Positions 8,063 through 17,149 of a DNA stretch of 64,000 bases are shown here, piece by piece. Within the stretch, counting starts at the first letter, position 1, and every line of letters starts with the position of its first letter. The notes under the pieces are model-generated. The model was given only the letters and a program-made list of their open reading frames with translations, had not been told where the DNA came from and ran no database searches. Origin of the DNA: Acidovorax kalamii. GTDB taxonomy: Bacteria > Pseudomonadota > Gammaproteobacteria > Burkholderiales > Burkholderiaceae_C. Both the position numbers and the translations under genes were made by a program. Where the stretch lies: assembly GCF_002245625.1 (NCBI RefSeq), contig NZ_NOIG01000010.1, forward strand, positions 186,001 through 250,000, read 5' to 3'.

Positions 8063-8272
8063 GCGAACGCGGAGCGTGCGACTGCAACAGTCTGAATCTG
8101 ACACTTGACTCCAGCACAACCGCATGTGTTGTCGCGGCACATACGTTCTCGCCTGTACCGAGCTGCACTGCGTGGCAGCATGGTCACTTTGGTGACGCAG
8201 AACCGGGCCACCCCCATTGCCCGTGCCCCTTGCGGCATCTAGGCTAGCGGGCAAAAGGAGACTGTCTGCCCT

Positions 8273-9958
8273 ATGCGTCCGCACCACAAGTTCTGGCCCC
8301 GCCGCCTGCCGCATGCCATCACCCTGCCAGCCACCTCGCTGTGGGACAACCTGGCCACCAACGCCCGGCGTTACCCGGACAAGCCCGCACTGGTCTTTTT
8401 TGGCAGCACTGTGACCTACGCGCAGCTCGCCGCCGGGGCTGAGCGGGTGGCGGCGCGGCTGGCGGCGTTGGGTGTGCAGCGCGGCGACCGCGTGGTGCTG
8501 TGCATGCAGAACTGCCCGCAGCTGGTGATGGCGCACTTTGGCATCCTGAGGGCCAATGCAGTGGTGGTGCCGGTCAACCCCATGAACCGGGCCGAGGAGC
8601 TGAAGCACTACATCACCGACCCCGACACCAAGGTGGCGATCACCACGGGCGACCTGGCCCCGGAGATGGCCAAGGCAAGCAATGCGCTGCATCCGTCGGA
8701 GCGCCTTGCGCACCTGGTGGTGACGCAGTTCAGCGATGCGTTCGATGTCAATGTGACAGGCGCCGATGCGCCGCCCGAGGCCTGGGCCGAGTGGCTGGGC
8801 ACGCGGCACCCGCTGCCCGTGCTGGATGGCGGCGAGGCCCATGCGTGGGCGGATGCCGTGGCCTGCACCGATACCCCTCCGGCGCTGGCGGTGGGCCCGC
8901 ACGACCTGGCGCTGCTGCCCTATACCAGCGGCACCACGGGCCTGCCCAAGGGCTGCATGCACCTGCACAAAAGCGTCATGCACAACGCGGTGGCCAGCAG
9001 TCTATGGGGCAATGGTTCGGCCGACAACGTGACGCTGGCCGTGGTGCCCATGTTCCACATCACCGGCATGGTGAGCGTGATGCACACGTCCATCTACTGC
9101 GGCGCCACGCTGGTCATCATGCCCCGGTGGGACCGCGACCTGGCCGGGCGCCTGATCTCGCGCTACCGGGTAACCACCTGGACGAACATCCCCACCATGG
9201 TCATCGACCTGCTGGGCAGCCCGAACTTTGCCAGCTATGACTTGTCCAGCCTGGCCTACATCGGCGGTGGTGGTGCGGCCATGCCCCAGGCGGTGGCGCA
9301 GCGCCTGCTGGAGCACTATGGCCTGCGCTATGCCGAAGGTTATGGCCTTACCGAGACGGCGGCCCCGTCGCACGCCAACCCGCCCGACAACCCCAAGCAG
9401 CAGTGCCTGGGCATCCCGTTCATGAGCACCGATGCACGGGTGATCGACCCCGACACCATGCAGGAGGTGCCTGTGGGCGAGCAGGGCGAGATCATCATCC
9501 ACGGCCCCGAGGTGTTCGAGGGTTACTGGAAGCGGCCCGATGCCACGGCGTCGGCCTTTATCGAGTTCGAGGGCAAACGCTTCTTCCGCTCGGGCGACCT
9601 GGGGCGCATGGATGAGGATGGCTATTTCTTCCTCACCGACCGGCTCAAGCGCATGATCAATGCGAGCGGCTTCAAGGTGTGGCCTGCCGAGGTGGAGGCG
9701 TTGATGTTCCGCCACCCCGCGATCCAGGAGGCCTGCATCATTGCCGCCAAGGACAGCTACCGGGGCGAGACGGTGAAGGCAGTGGTGGTGCTGCGCGCCA
9801 GCCACCAGGACACCACCGAGCAGCAGATCATCGACTGGTGCCGCGAGAACATGGCGGTGTACAAGGTGCCGCGCATCGTGCAGTTTGTGAGTTCGTTGCC
9901 CAAGAGCGGCAGCGGCAAGGTGATGTGGCGCACGCTGCAGGAGCAGGAGGCGGCGTAG
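8273..9958 (+). CDS. AMP-dependent long-chain fatty-acid/carboxylate CoA ligase
   Basis: This 561-residue ANL-superfamily enzyme activates a carboxylic acid to an acyl-AMP and then an acyl-CoA. The phosphate-binding loop is YTSGTTGLPKG (217-227), the A5 motif is YGLTE (357-361), the hinge region GDLGRMDEDGYFFLTDR lies near 440, and the catalytic Lys lies in SGSGKVMWR near the C-terminus. AAAGGAGA lies about 13 bases before the ATG. It stands alone, followed by an intrinsic terminator and a convergent PilZ gene. The motifs do not reveal the acyl substrate; medium/long-chain or aromatic acids are both possible. A beta-ketothiolase and ETF-QO elsewhere in the window fit a beta-oxidation lifestyle but are not linked to it. 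Confidence 0.9.
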   Translation: MRPHHKFWPRRLPHAITLPATSLWDNLATNARRYPDKPALVFFGSTVTYAQLAAGAERVAARLAALGVQRGDRVVLCMQNCPQLVMAHFGILRANAVVVPVNPMNRAEELKHYITDPDTKVAITTGDLAPEMAKASNALHPSERLAHLVVTQFSDAFDVNVTGADAPPEAWAEWLGTRHPLPVLDGGEAHAWADAVACTDTPPALAVGPHDLALLPYTSGTTGLPKGCMHLHKSVMHNAVASSLWGNGSADNVTLAVVPMFHITGMVSVMHTSIYCGATLVIMPRWDRDLAGRLISRYRVTTWTNIPTMVIDLLGSPNFASYDLSSLAYIGGGGAAMPQAVAQRLLEHYGLRYAEGYGLTETAAPSHANPPDNPKQQCLGIPFMSTDARVIDPDTMQEVPVGEQGEIIIHGPEVFEGYWKRPDATASAFIEFEGKRFFRSGDLGRMDEDGYFFLTDRLKRMINASGFKVWPAEVEALMFRHPAIQEACIIAAKDSYRGETVKAVVVLRASHQDTTEQQIIDWCRENMAVYKVPRIVQFVSSLPKSGSGKVMWRTLQEQEAA

Positions 9959-10012
9959 CCGTTGGCAAGGTGGCAGGGCCAGCAGCCCTGCGGGTGATTG
10001 AACGAGACGAAG

Positions 10013-10042
10013 GGGGCTGCCGGTGATGCAGCCCTTTCTTTT
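10013..10042 (+). terminator. Intrinsic terminator after the CoA ligase
   Basis: GGGCTGC and GCAGCCC form a 7-bp stem with a 7-base loop, followed by TTTCTTTT, 55 bases after the ligase stop. Confidence 0.8.
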
Positions 10043-10068
10043 GGGGGCGCGGATCGGGCCGTGCGGTG

Positions 10069-10443
10069 TCAGGACGCAGCCGACGCAATGGTCAGCTCGC
10101 CCAGGTCGCGCTCCAGCAGGGCCGGGTCGCCCAGTTGCAGTTCGATCAGGCGGCGCAGATGGGTCACGCTGTCGAGGTCGATGCCCCGGCACAGCAGGCC
10201 GGTGTGCAGCCCGTGCACATGGGCCACCTCGGTGGACATGGCGATGTGGTTGCCGGTTTCAGCCAGGGGGATTGTGATCTGGCAGAGCATGCCAGGCTCC
10301 AGCTCGGCCTGTGCGGGCACGGTGATCAGTGCGCCCTTGAGCGACAGGTCCAGCACATGCACGCTGAACGCATCGTGGGAGGTGGTGAGCAGGGCCGGCG
10401 CGTCAAAGCTGACGCGGACAAAGTGGCGGCGTTCATGGGGCAT
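10069..10443 (-). CDS. PilZ-domain c-di-GMP-binding protein (124 aa)
   Basis: This is a single-domain PilZ protein. The c-di-GMP-binding signatures are RxxxR in RRHFVR (R6, R10) and DxSxxG in DLSLKG (D32, S34, G37). The start MPHERRHF at 10443 is fixed by AGGAGA eight bases upstream; a longer reading to 10476 lacks one. It is cytoplasmic and probably controls motility, adhesion or exopolysaccharide in response to c-di-GMP. It is transcribed divergently from a large GGDEF-EAL protein, so enzyme and receptor genes share one promoter region. Confidence 0.85.
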   Translation of the reverse strand: MPHERRHFVRVSFDAPALLTTSHDAFSVHVLDLSLKGALITVPAQAELEPGMLCQITIPLAETGNHIAMSTEVAHVHGLHTGLLCRGIDLDSVTHLRRLIELQLGDPALLERDLGELTIASAAS

Positions 10444-10571
10444 TGCTGTCTCCTGAGCGAGGCGTGGTGGACACATGCTACTCCAACCCCCACCCGGTCA
10501 GATTGCCTTTGGAGCTTTTGGCAGGCTTTCGTTACCATGCGGCTTCCGCCATTGATGGATGGAGTCAGGCC

Positions 10572-13547
10572 GTGGGTCCAGGCGTTTACCGGTTCAGTCG
10601 CCGTGCTGTGGGCGTGCTGCGATGGGTTGTGGTGATCTCACTGCTGTGGGCGGGCGTCGGTGCGATCACTGCGTCTGCGGCGCCGCGTGAGCTGCGGGTG
10701 GGGGTGTATTCCAACGAGCCCAAGGTGTTTGTCAACGACGACGGCAAGGCTGCGGGCATTTTCGTGGACCTGCTGCAGCTGGTGGCCGACCGCGAGCAGT
10801 GGACGCTGAAGTTTGTGCCCTGCAACTGGCAGGACTGCCTGAACGCTCTGCGCGCAGGCCAGCTTGACCTGATGCCCGACGTGGCCCGCACGCCCGAGCG
10901 CGAGGGGCTGTATGACTTCCACACCCTGCCGGTGCTGCACAGCTGGTCGCAGATCTACCGGGCGCACGGCAGCGCGATCCACTCGCTGTTTGACCTGCAA
11001 GGCAAGCGGGTGGCGGTGCTCAAGGGATCGGTGCAGCGCGCCACCTTCCTCAACATGATGGACAGTTTTGGCATCCAGGTGTCGCTGGTGGATGCGCCGA
11101 GCCTGATCGAAGCCTTTGCGCTGGTGCAGCGCGGTGAGGCCGATGCGGTGATTGCCAATCACCTGTTTGGCAACTTCCATTCGGTCCGCTATGGCGTGAC
11201 GGACTCGGGCATCGTGTTTCAGCCAGCCACGCTGTTTTTTGCCACCACCCCCGGGCGCAACGCCGAGGTGCTGGCGGCCATCGACCGGTCGGTGCAGGAC
11301 TGGCGCAGTGGTGCCGACCCTGCCTATGCCGAGGTGCTGCGCCGCTGGGGCGTGCAGGCGCAGGAGGGGGGCATGCCGCCCCTGGTGTGGTGGAGCCTCG
11401 CAGGGTTGCTGGCTTTTGGGCTGCTGGCGGCGCTGGCAGCGCTGGTGCTGCGCCGCCAGGTGCAAGAGCGCACCCGCCACCTGCAAGACAGCGAGCAGAA
11501 GCTGGCCACCATCCTCGACAGCGTGGGTGCCTTCATCTACATCAAGGGCCGCGACTACCACTACCAGTACGCCAACCACCACACGCTCAAGCTGTTTGGC
11601 AAGTCGGCCAGCGAGGTGGTGGGCCATGACGACACGGCCGTGTTCGATACCGCCACGGCTGCGCAGCTGCGCGCCAACGACCGGCGCGTGCTGGAGGATG
11701 GTGAGACGCTGGAAGCCGAGGAGGTGAACACCCAGCTGGCCACGGGCGAGACGCGGGTCTATCTTTCCATCAAGATACCGCTGCGCCATGCCGACGGCAG
11801 CATCCATGCGCTGTGTGGCATCTCCACAGACATCACCGAGCGCAGAAAGGCCGAAGAGTCGCTGCAAATCGCCGCCACGGTGTTCGAGTCGTTCGAGGGC
11901 ATGATCGTCACCGGGCCGGACCAGCGCATCCTCAAGGCCAACCAGGCTTATGCGCGTCTCACGGGTTATGCGGTGGAAGAGCTGGTGGGGCAGACGCCCC
12001 GGCTGCTGCACTCGGGCCGGCAGGATGCCGCCTTTTATGCCGCCATGAAAAACGCGCTGCGCACCACCGGCAATTGGCAAGGCGAGGTGTGGAACCGGCG
12101 CAAGGACGGCACGGAGTACCCCGCCTGGATCACCATCACCACGGTGCGTTCGCCTGAGGGCGAGGTCACGCACTATGTGGGCACCCAGACCGACATCTCC
12201 AGCCGCAAGGCGGCCGAGGAAGAGATCCGCCTGCTGGCCTTCTACGATCCGCTCACCGGGCTGCCCAACCGCCGCCTGATGACCGACCGCCTGCAGCACA
12301 GCCTGGCGGCCAGCGCGCGGTCGGGCACGGGCGGGGCGCTGCTGTTTGTCGATCTCGACAACTTCAAGGACCTCAACGACACCCAGGGCCACGAGCTGGG
12401 CGACCAGCTGCTGCGCCAGGTGGCCGCCCGCCTGTCGGGCTGCGTGCGCATGGGCGACACCGTGGCCCGCCTGGGGGGCGACGAGTTCATCGTGCTGCTG
12501 GAGGGCCTGAGCCCCCATGCCGCCGAAGCCGCCGCCCAGGCCGAAACCGTGGGCCGCACGGTGCTGGCGGCACTTAGCCAGAGCTACCTGCTGGGCGGGC
12601 TGTCGCACCACAGCGCGTGCAGCATCGGCATTGCGCTGTATGCCGATGCACGGGGATCGGTGGACGAGCTCCTCAAGCATGGCGACATGGCGATGTACCA
12701 GGCCAAGGGCGCGGGTCGCAACACACTGCGGTTTTTTGACCCGCGCACGCAGGCCAACGTCACGGCACGCACGCTGCTGGAGGCCGGGCTGCGCGAGGGG
12801 CTGCGCGATGGCCATTTTTTGCTGCACTACCAGGCGCAGATCAACGCGCACCAGGGCGTGGTGGGTGCCGAGGCCCTGGTGCGCTGGCAGCACCCGCAGC
12901 GCGGCCTGGTGTCGCCCGCCGAGTTCATCCCCGTGGCCGAGGCCTCGGGCCTGATCGTGCCGCTGGGCACCTGGATCTTGCGCACCGCCTGCCAGCAGCT
13001 GGTGGCGTGGGGCCAAGACGCCCGCACCGCGCACTGGACGCTGGCCGTCAACGTGAGTGCGCGGCAGTTCCGCCACAGCCATTTTGTGGATGAGGTGCTG
13101 GGGGTGCTGGAGGAAACCGGCGCCAACCCCCACCGCCTGAAGCTAGAGCTGACCGAAACCCTGCTGCTCGACGATGTGGAGGACACCATCGGCCGCATGG
13201 AGCAGCTGCGCCGCCATGGCGTGGGCTTCTCGCTCGATGACTTTGGCACGGGCTATTCCAGCCTGAGCTATCTCAAGCGCCTGCCGCTGGACCAGCTCAA
13301 GATCGACCAGGGTTTTGTGCGCGACCTGCTCACCGACGCCGACGACGCCAGCATCGCCCGCACCATCGTCACACTGGCGCACAGCATGGACCTTGGCGTG
13401 ATTGCCGAAGGCGTGGAAACCTGCGAACAGCGCGACATGCTGATTGGCCTGGGCTGCCTCACCTGGCAGGGCTACCTGTTCGGGCGCCCGGGCCCGGCGG
13501 CGGAGCTGCAGGCGGCGGCTGCTGCGCATGCGGTCGTGGTGCCTTGA
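10572..13547 (+). CDS. Periplasmic-sensor PAS-PAS-GGDEF-EAL protein
   Basis: This 991-residue protein has a signal/anchor segment (residues about 12-37), a family 3 periplasmic solute-binding domain (38-265), a transmembrane helix (273-297), two PAS domains (about 310-425 and 430-560), GGDEF (565-725) and EAL (745-985). The diguanylate cyclase motif is intact (LGGDEF, 634-639) and the phosphodiesterase has EALVRW (767-772), so both activities are possible. The binding domain suggests that an amino-acid-like ligand is sensed in the periplasm. The GTG at 10572 is preferred because GGAG lies seven bases before it. The only in-frame ATG further upstream (10443) would overlap the PilZ start codon and place the signal segment about 55 residues in. 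Confidence 0.9.
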   Translation: MGPGVYRFSRRAVGVLRWVVVISLLWAGVGAITASAAPRELRVGVYSNEPKVFVNDDGKAAGIFVDLLQLVADREQWTLKFVPCNWQDCLNALRAGQLDLMPDVARTPEREGLYDFHTLPVLHSWSQIYRAHGSAIHSLFDLQGKRVAVLKGSVQRATFLNMMDSFGIQVSLVDAPSLIEAFALVQRGEADAVIANHLFGNFHSVRYGVTDSGIVFQPATLFFATTPGRNAEVLAAIDRSVQDWRSGADPAYAEVLRRWGVQAQEGGMPPLVWWSLAGLLAFGLLAALAALVLRRQVQERTRHLQDSEQKLATILDSVGAFIYIKGRDYHYQYANHHTLKLFGKSASEVVGHDDTAVFDTATAAQLRANDRRVLEDGETLEAEEVNTQLATGETRVYLSIKIPLRHADGSIHALCGISTDITERRKAEESLQIAATVFESFEGMIVTGPDQRILKANQAYARLTGYAVEELVGQTPRLLHSGRQDAAFYAAMKNALRTTGNWQGEVWNRRKDGTEYPAWITITTVRSPEGEVTHYVGTQTDISSRKAAEEEIRLLAFYDPLTGLPNRRLMTDRLQHSLAASARSGTGGALLFVDLDNFKDLNDTQGHELGDQLLRQVAARLSGCVRMGDTVARLGGDEFIVLLEGLSPHAAEAAAQAETVGRTVLAALSQSYLLGGLSHHSACSIGIALYADARGSVDELLKHGDMAMYQAKGAGRNTLRFFDPRTQANVTARTLLEAGLREGLRDGHFLLHYQAQINAHQGVVGAEALVRWQHPQRGLVSPAEFIPVAEASGLIVPLGTWILRTACQQLVAWGQDARTAHWTLAVNVSARQFRHSHFVDEVLGVLEETGANPHRLKLELTETLLLDDVEDTIGRMEQLRRHGVGFSLDDFGTGYSSLSYLKRLPLDQLKIDQGFVRDLLTDADDASIARTIVTLAHSMDLGVIAEGVETCEQRDMLIGLGCLTWQGYLFGRPGPAAELQAAAAAHAVVVP

Positions 13548-13570
13548 CGGGTTGTGGTGGGGGTGAGGGT

Positions 13571-13602
13571 AAAATACTCCTATTTTGATAGCTTGAAACC
13601 TT
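13571..13602. repeat. Fragment of the dispersed Comamonadaceae-type repeat
   Basis: The string ACTCCTATTTTGATAGCTTG is the reverse complement of the AGCTATCAAAATAG part found at 47676-47735. It lies in the 257-base gap 13548-13804, which otherwise shows only further AT-rich repeat-like sequence near 13625 and the ribosome binding site of the next gene. Confidence 0.5.
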
Positions 13603-13804
13603 TGATGGATGTGCGGAGAGGCCGTTTTTTCTTATAAAACTGCTACTCGGCTGGATTTGTCGCCATTGGCTGACATTCCGGCGGCCCTCCAAGAGGTAAG
13701 GTACGGCAGGCTGCGCGATCAGCGCGGCCGCCCCGGCCCCGCATACCGGGTGGTTTGCGCGCAGTGCGTACACCCCCGGCAGGGCTTGCCTTTCGGAGTT
13801 CCCC

Positions 13805-14332
13805 ATGACCAATACAACTACCTCCACGAGATCCACCACCCTTCGCCACCTGGTGTGCGGCGCCGCTGCCGCGCTGCTGCTGGCGGCCGCAGGCGGGGCG
13901 CAGGCCCAGACCTACATCAACGCCACCGTGGGCGGCGAGCTGGCGCCGGGCGTGTATGGCCGCATCAACATCGGCAACGCGCCGCCACCGCCCCTGATCT
14001 ATGCCGAGCCCGTCATCATCCACCGCCCGGCCGTGGTGGTCCCGCGGTCGCCCATCTACATGTATGTGCCGCCGGGCCACGCGAAAAACTGGGGCAAACA
14101 CTGCGCCCGCTACAACGCCTGCAACCAGCCGGTGTACTTTGTGCAGGAGCCCCCGCCGCGCAAGGGGCCCAAGCACCACCACCATGCAAGTCGCGATGAC
14201 CGCCGCTGGGACGACGACCACCGCCACGGCGGCGGCAAACATGACCGCGACCACGGGCGCGGCCATGGGCGGGGCGATGACCGGGGTGAGCGGGGCGAAG
14301 GCCGTGGCAAGGGCCATGGCCACAGGGACTGA
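13805..14332 (+). CDS. Exported protein with a His/Arg/Asp/Gly-rich tail (175 aa)
   Basis: A classical signal peptide (LVCGAAAALLLAAAGGAQAQ, cleavage after about residue 35) shows secretion to the periplasm or beyond. The middle has a Pro-rich region (NAPPPPLIYAEPVIIHRP) and a conserved-looking block (MYVPPGHAKNWGKHCARYNAC) with two cysteines. The last 55 residues are low-complexity His, Arg, Asp and Gly (for example KHHHHASRDDRRWDDDHRHG), a composition that could bind divalent metal. CGGAG lies eight bases before the ATG. Similar short exported proteins are common in Burkholderiales without a known function. Metal binding is inference from composition only. Confidence 0.75.
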   Translation: MTNTTTSTRSTTLRHLVCGAAAALLLAAAGGAQAQTYINATVGGELAPGVYGRINIGNAPPPPLIYAEPVIIHRPAVVVPRSPIYMYVPPGHAKNWGKHCARYNACNQPVYFVQEPPPRKGPKHHHHASRDDRRWDDDHRHGGGKHDRDHGRGHGRGDDRGERGEGRGKGHGHRD

Positions 14333-14457
14333 GCGGCGTGAGTAGCTGGGTGGATTGGCCGGTGCGACTGCGCGCGGCGTGCGCTTCGCCCGCCCCGGTC
14401 CTCTTCTTGCGCCACCGCAGATCGCGGGCTTGCGCCTGCGGTTAAGCTCGGGCCCTT

Positions 14458-15234
14458 ATGGCCCAAGTCACCTTTTCTCCTCCGTTCACCACCCCTTCCG
14501 AAGTCGCCAGCCAACTGCGCCAGGGCGGCTACGCCGTGTTGTCCCCGGCGGCCGTGGCCGAGTGGATCGGTTGCGATCTGCCCGCGCTGATGGCCCTCAA
14601 CAGCGACTGGGCCGCGCTGCCGCCCGATGAGTTCTTGAAAGACGGTGGCCGCTACCGCCGCCGCCGCCATGCCTGTTTTGTGGTGCAGGGCGGGCAAGTG
14701 AAGCAAGCGCCGCACCGCGCGCACTGGCAGCCGGTGGAATACAACGCCCTGCATGGCGGCATGGAGCGCTGGTTTGCACCCATGGAGGCCACCACCGTGG
14801 CACGCCCCGTGTGGCAGCAGTTGCTGGCGGCGCTGGCGGGCGTGTCGGACGCCGTGTTTGCCGGGCCGGACGCCCCCGCACCCTGGTTCGTGGAAGCGCA
14901 CCAGTTCCGCATCGACACCACCGACGGCATTGGCCGCCCCACGCCCGAGGGCGCGCACCGCGACGGCGTGGACCTGGTGGCGGTGTTCCTGGTGGGCCGC
15001 GAAGGCGTGAAGGGCGGTGAGACCCGCGTGTTCGAGGCCACCGGCCCCAGCGGCCAGCGCTTCACGCTCACCGAGCCCTGGTCGCTCTTGCTGCTGGACG
15101 ACGCGCGCATGATCCATGAATCCACCCCCATCCAGCCCCTGGCGGCGGGCGGTCACCGCGACACGCTGGTGGTGACCTGCCGGCGCGGCAACTTCCAGGG
15201 GGCCGATGTGGTGGGGCCGGGCCCAGTCGCCTGA
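14458..15234 (+). CDS. 2-oxoglutarate/Fe(II) dioxygenase family protein
   Basis: This 258-residue protein resembles the 2OG-Fe_Oxy_2 family, which includes amino-acid hydroxylases such as L-isoleucine 4-hydroxylase. The facial triad is visible as H167-R-D169 (GAHRDGVD) and H220 (MIHEST), with R234 placed to bind 2-oxoglutarate. No signal peptide is seen, so it is cytoplasmic. The start at 14458 lacks a clear Shine-Dalgarno. It stands alone, 125 bases after the His-rich gene. A free amino acid or small metabolite is the likely substrate, but which one cannot be read from the sequence. Confidence 0.75.
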   Translation: MAQVTFSPPFTTPSEVASQLRQGGYAVLSPAAVAEWIGCDLPALMALNSDWAALPPDEFLKDGGRYRRRRHACFVVQGGQVKQAPHRAHWQPVEYNALHGGMERWFAPMEATTVARPVWQQLLAALAGVSDAVFAGPDAPAPWFVEAHQFRIDTTDGIGRPTPEGAHRDGVDLVAVFLVGREGVKGGETRVFEATGPSGQRFTLTEPWSLLLLDDARMIHESTPIQPLAAGGHRDTLVVTCRRGNFQGADVVGPGPVA

Positions 15235-15257
15235 AAACGCGTATGAGTGCGCCGGAT

Positions 15258-15271
15258 TTGATGCGAATCAA
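15258..15271 (+). promoter_or_regulatory. FNR/Anr-type box upstream of uspA
   Basis: TTGATGCGAATCAA matches the FNR consensus TTGAT-N4-ATCAA at every defined position. It lies 84 bases before the uspA start. A class II arrangement (box centred at -41.5) would place transcription start near 15306. Confidence 0.65.
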
Positions 15272-15355
15272 GATGCGGGGTATGGTGGCAGTCCACACTG
15301 AGGCCCATGACCAGGTCACAAGCTTGGTCCCACCCTTCACTTAAGGAGTAGCACC

Positions 15356-15793
15356 ATGTTCAAGCACATTCTGGTTCCCGTTGATGGCTCCAAGACCTCG
15401 ATGCTGGCCGTTTCCAAGGCCGCAGCCCTGGCCAAGACCTTTGGCAGCGCGGTGACGGCGGTGTATGTGATCGACCCCTATCCCTTCACCGGCGTGGGCG
15501 CCGACTTTGCCTATGGCCAGGCACAGTACATCAATGCCGCCACGGCCGAAGCCAATGCCGCCTTGGATGCGACCAAAAAAGCCATGGCCGAAGCGGGCGT
15601 GCAGGCCAACGCCCTGGTGGGCGAGGGCCATGCCGTGCATGACGGCATCCTGCGTGCACTCGAAACCTCGGGCGCCGACCTGATCGTGATGGGCTCACAC
15701 GGCCGCCGAGGCCTCGAAAAGCTGGTGCTGGGCAGCGTCACCCAGCGCGTGCTGGGCGTGGTGCACATCCCCGTGCTGGTCGTGCGCGACTGA
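15356..15793 (+). CDS. Universal stress protein, UspA family
   Basis: This is a single-domain UspA-type protein of 145 residues. The N-terminal strand HILVPVDGS and the C-terminal ATP-binding signature GSHGRRGLEKLVLGSVTQ are intact, so it is probably an ATP-binding Usp. AAGGAG lies eight bases before the ATG. An FNR-type box upstream points to induction when oxygen is low, as known for several Usp genes in proteobacteria. It is a single-gene unit closed by a strong terminator. Confidence 0.92.
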   Translation: MFKHILVPVDGSKTSMLAVSKAAALAKTFGSAVTAVYVIDPYPFTGVGADFAYGQAQYINAATAEANAALDATKKAMAEAGVQANALVGEGHAVHDGILRALETSGADLIVMGSHGRRGLEKLVLGSVTQRVLGVVHIPVLVVRD

Positions 15794-15811
15794 GCGTCAT
15801 CCCCCATGAAG

Positions 15812-15840
15812 AACGGCTCCGAAAGGAGCCGTTTTCATTT
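15812..15840 (+). terminator. Intrinsic terminator after uspA
   Basis: AACGGCTCC and GGAGCCGTT form a perfect 9-bp stem with a GAAA tetraloop, followed by TTCATTTC. Confidence 0.85.
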
Positions 15841-15934
15841 CAGTCTTCGATAAAGCAGTAAACCACCCGCAGCCAGCTGCTCGCGGAATAGGCACGCCCC
15901 AGCGCCAGTGCACCCGTGGAGCTGGCTCCGCCAG

Positions 15935-15990
15935 GCCACCGGGTGCGTCCCCCTTCAGGGGGAAGGCGCCGCAGGCGACTCATCAGGGGG
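15935..15990. repeat. GC-rich dispersed repeat with hairpin abutting the tctC-like gene
   Basis: The core CCCCCTTCAGGGGG (15949-15962) is a perfect hairpin, flanked by GGCGCCGCAGGCGACTC. I recall this sort of sequence as a frequent intergenic repeat in Acidovorax-like genomes, often at gene ends. It reaches the stop codon of the Bug-family gene and may act as its 3' structure. Confidence 0.5.
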
Positions 15991-16974
15991 CTACTCGATC
16001 TTCGCGCCGGAGGCTTCCACAATGCCCTTCCACTGCGTGTATTCCTTCTTCAGGAGGGCACCCAGCTGTGCCGATGTCATGGCTTCGGGCTCGGCGCCCT
16101 GGGCCTGGATGGCGGCCTTCATGTCGGCCGTGGCCAGCAGCTTGTTGACCTCGGCATTCAGCGTGGCCACCACGGGGGCAGGCGTGCCAGCGGGGGCAAA
16201 CACGCCATACCAGGTGCTCACGTCAAAGTCCTTGAAGCCGGATTCGGCCACTGTGGGCACGTCGGGCAGTGACGAGCTGCGCTTGGCCGATGTGACGGCC
16301 AGCGGGCGCAGCTTGCCCGCCTTGATCTGGCCCATGGCCGAGGGCAGGGACGACACCAGCAGGTCCACATTGCCCGCCAGCGCATCCATCAGCGCGGGGT
16401 TGGAGCCCTTGTAGGGGATGTGGCTGAGCTTGGCGCCTGCCGCCTGCTCGAACAGGTGGCCTGCCAGGTGGATGGAGGTGCCATTGCCAGGCGAGCCATA
16501 GGTGATGGTGCCAGGCGCAGCCTTGGCGGCGGCCACCACATCGGCCAGGGTCTTGTACTTGGAGTTGACGCTGGTGGCGATGACCACGGGCGTCCAGGCC
16601 ACATGGGCGACGGGCGTCAGGTCTTTGGTCGGGTCCCAGGGCAGGTTCTTGTACAGCCAGGGGCCGATCACCAGGTTGTCCTTCTGGCCCATCACGATGT
16701 CGTAGCCGGTGGGTGCGGCCTTCACAGCTTCGCCGATGCCGATGGTGCCGCCTGCCCCCGCCTTGTTGTCGGCCACCACGGTCCATTTGGCGCCTTCGGT
16801 GAGCTTGGTTGCCACCAGGCGCGAGAGGATGTCGGTGCCGCCGCCGGGCGGGAAGGGCACGATCAGTCGGATGGGTTTGGTGGGGTAGGCGGCTGCCGGT
16901 GCGGGCGCCTGGGCGTGGGCCGTGGTGCCCAGCGCGAAGGCGAGGGCGGTGAAGGAAAGCAGGGTGCGAATCAT
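15991..16974 (-). CDS. Bug/TctC-family periplasmic binding protein
   Basis: This 327-residue protein is of the tripartite tricarboxylate transporter substrate-binding (Bug) family that is greatly expanded in Comamonadaceae and Bordetella. A signal peptide (LLSFTALAFALGTTAHAQA) is followed by the family start YPTKPIRLIVPFPPGGGTD and the later motif GSPGNGTSIHLAG. The start at 16974 has GGAGA about 11 bases upstream; the longer reading to 17118 would bury the signal peptide. No TctA/TctB membrane genes lie next to it, as is usual for these orphans. The ligand is probably an organic acid or related anion but cannot be predicted. Confidence 0.9.
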   Translation of the reverse strand: MIRTLLSFTALAFALGTTAHAQAPAPAAAYPTKPIRLIVPFPPGGGTDILSRLVATKLTEGAKWTVVADNKAGAGGTIGIGEAVKAAPTGYDIVMGQKDNLVIGPWLYKNLPWDPTKDLTPVAHVAWTPVVIATSVNSKYKTLADVVAAAKAAPGTITYGSPGNGTSIHLAGHLFEQAAGAKLSHIPYKGSNPALMDALAGNVDLLVSSLPSAMGQIKAGKLRPLAVTSAKRSSSLPDVPTVAESGFKDFDVSTWYGVFAPAGTPAPVVATLNAEVNKLLATADMKAAIQAQGAEPEAMTSAQLGALLKKEYTQWKGIVEASGAKIE

Positions 16975-17149
16975 GGTGAACAAAGTCTCCGTCGTTGTAT
17001 GGGATGCGCAGGCAGTGGGTGGGGCCATGCTGCATGGCGGGTCTGGGCCAGCGGGCGCCAATGATCGCTGATCACCGGCGGCGCCCGCCTTGCCAATAGC
17101 GGGTGGCAGCATCGCCACTGGCGATGGCAGCCACCGCCACGCTCAAAAA

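Noticed and set aside
10443-10571. N-terminal extension of the GGDEF-EAL protein from ATG 10443
   Set aside because: It would overlap the PilZ start codon and shift the signal segment inside; GTG 10572 has a good ribosome binding site.
10638-13133. An 831-residue open frame antisense to the GGDEF-EAL gene
   Set aside because: It is a shadow of a clear multidomain gene.
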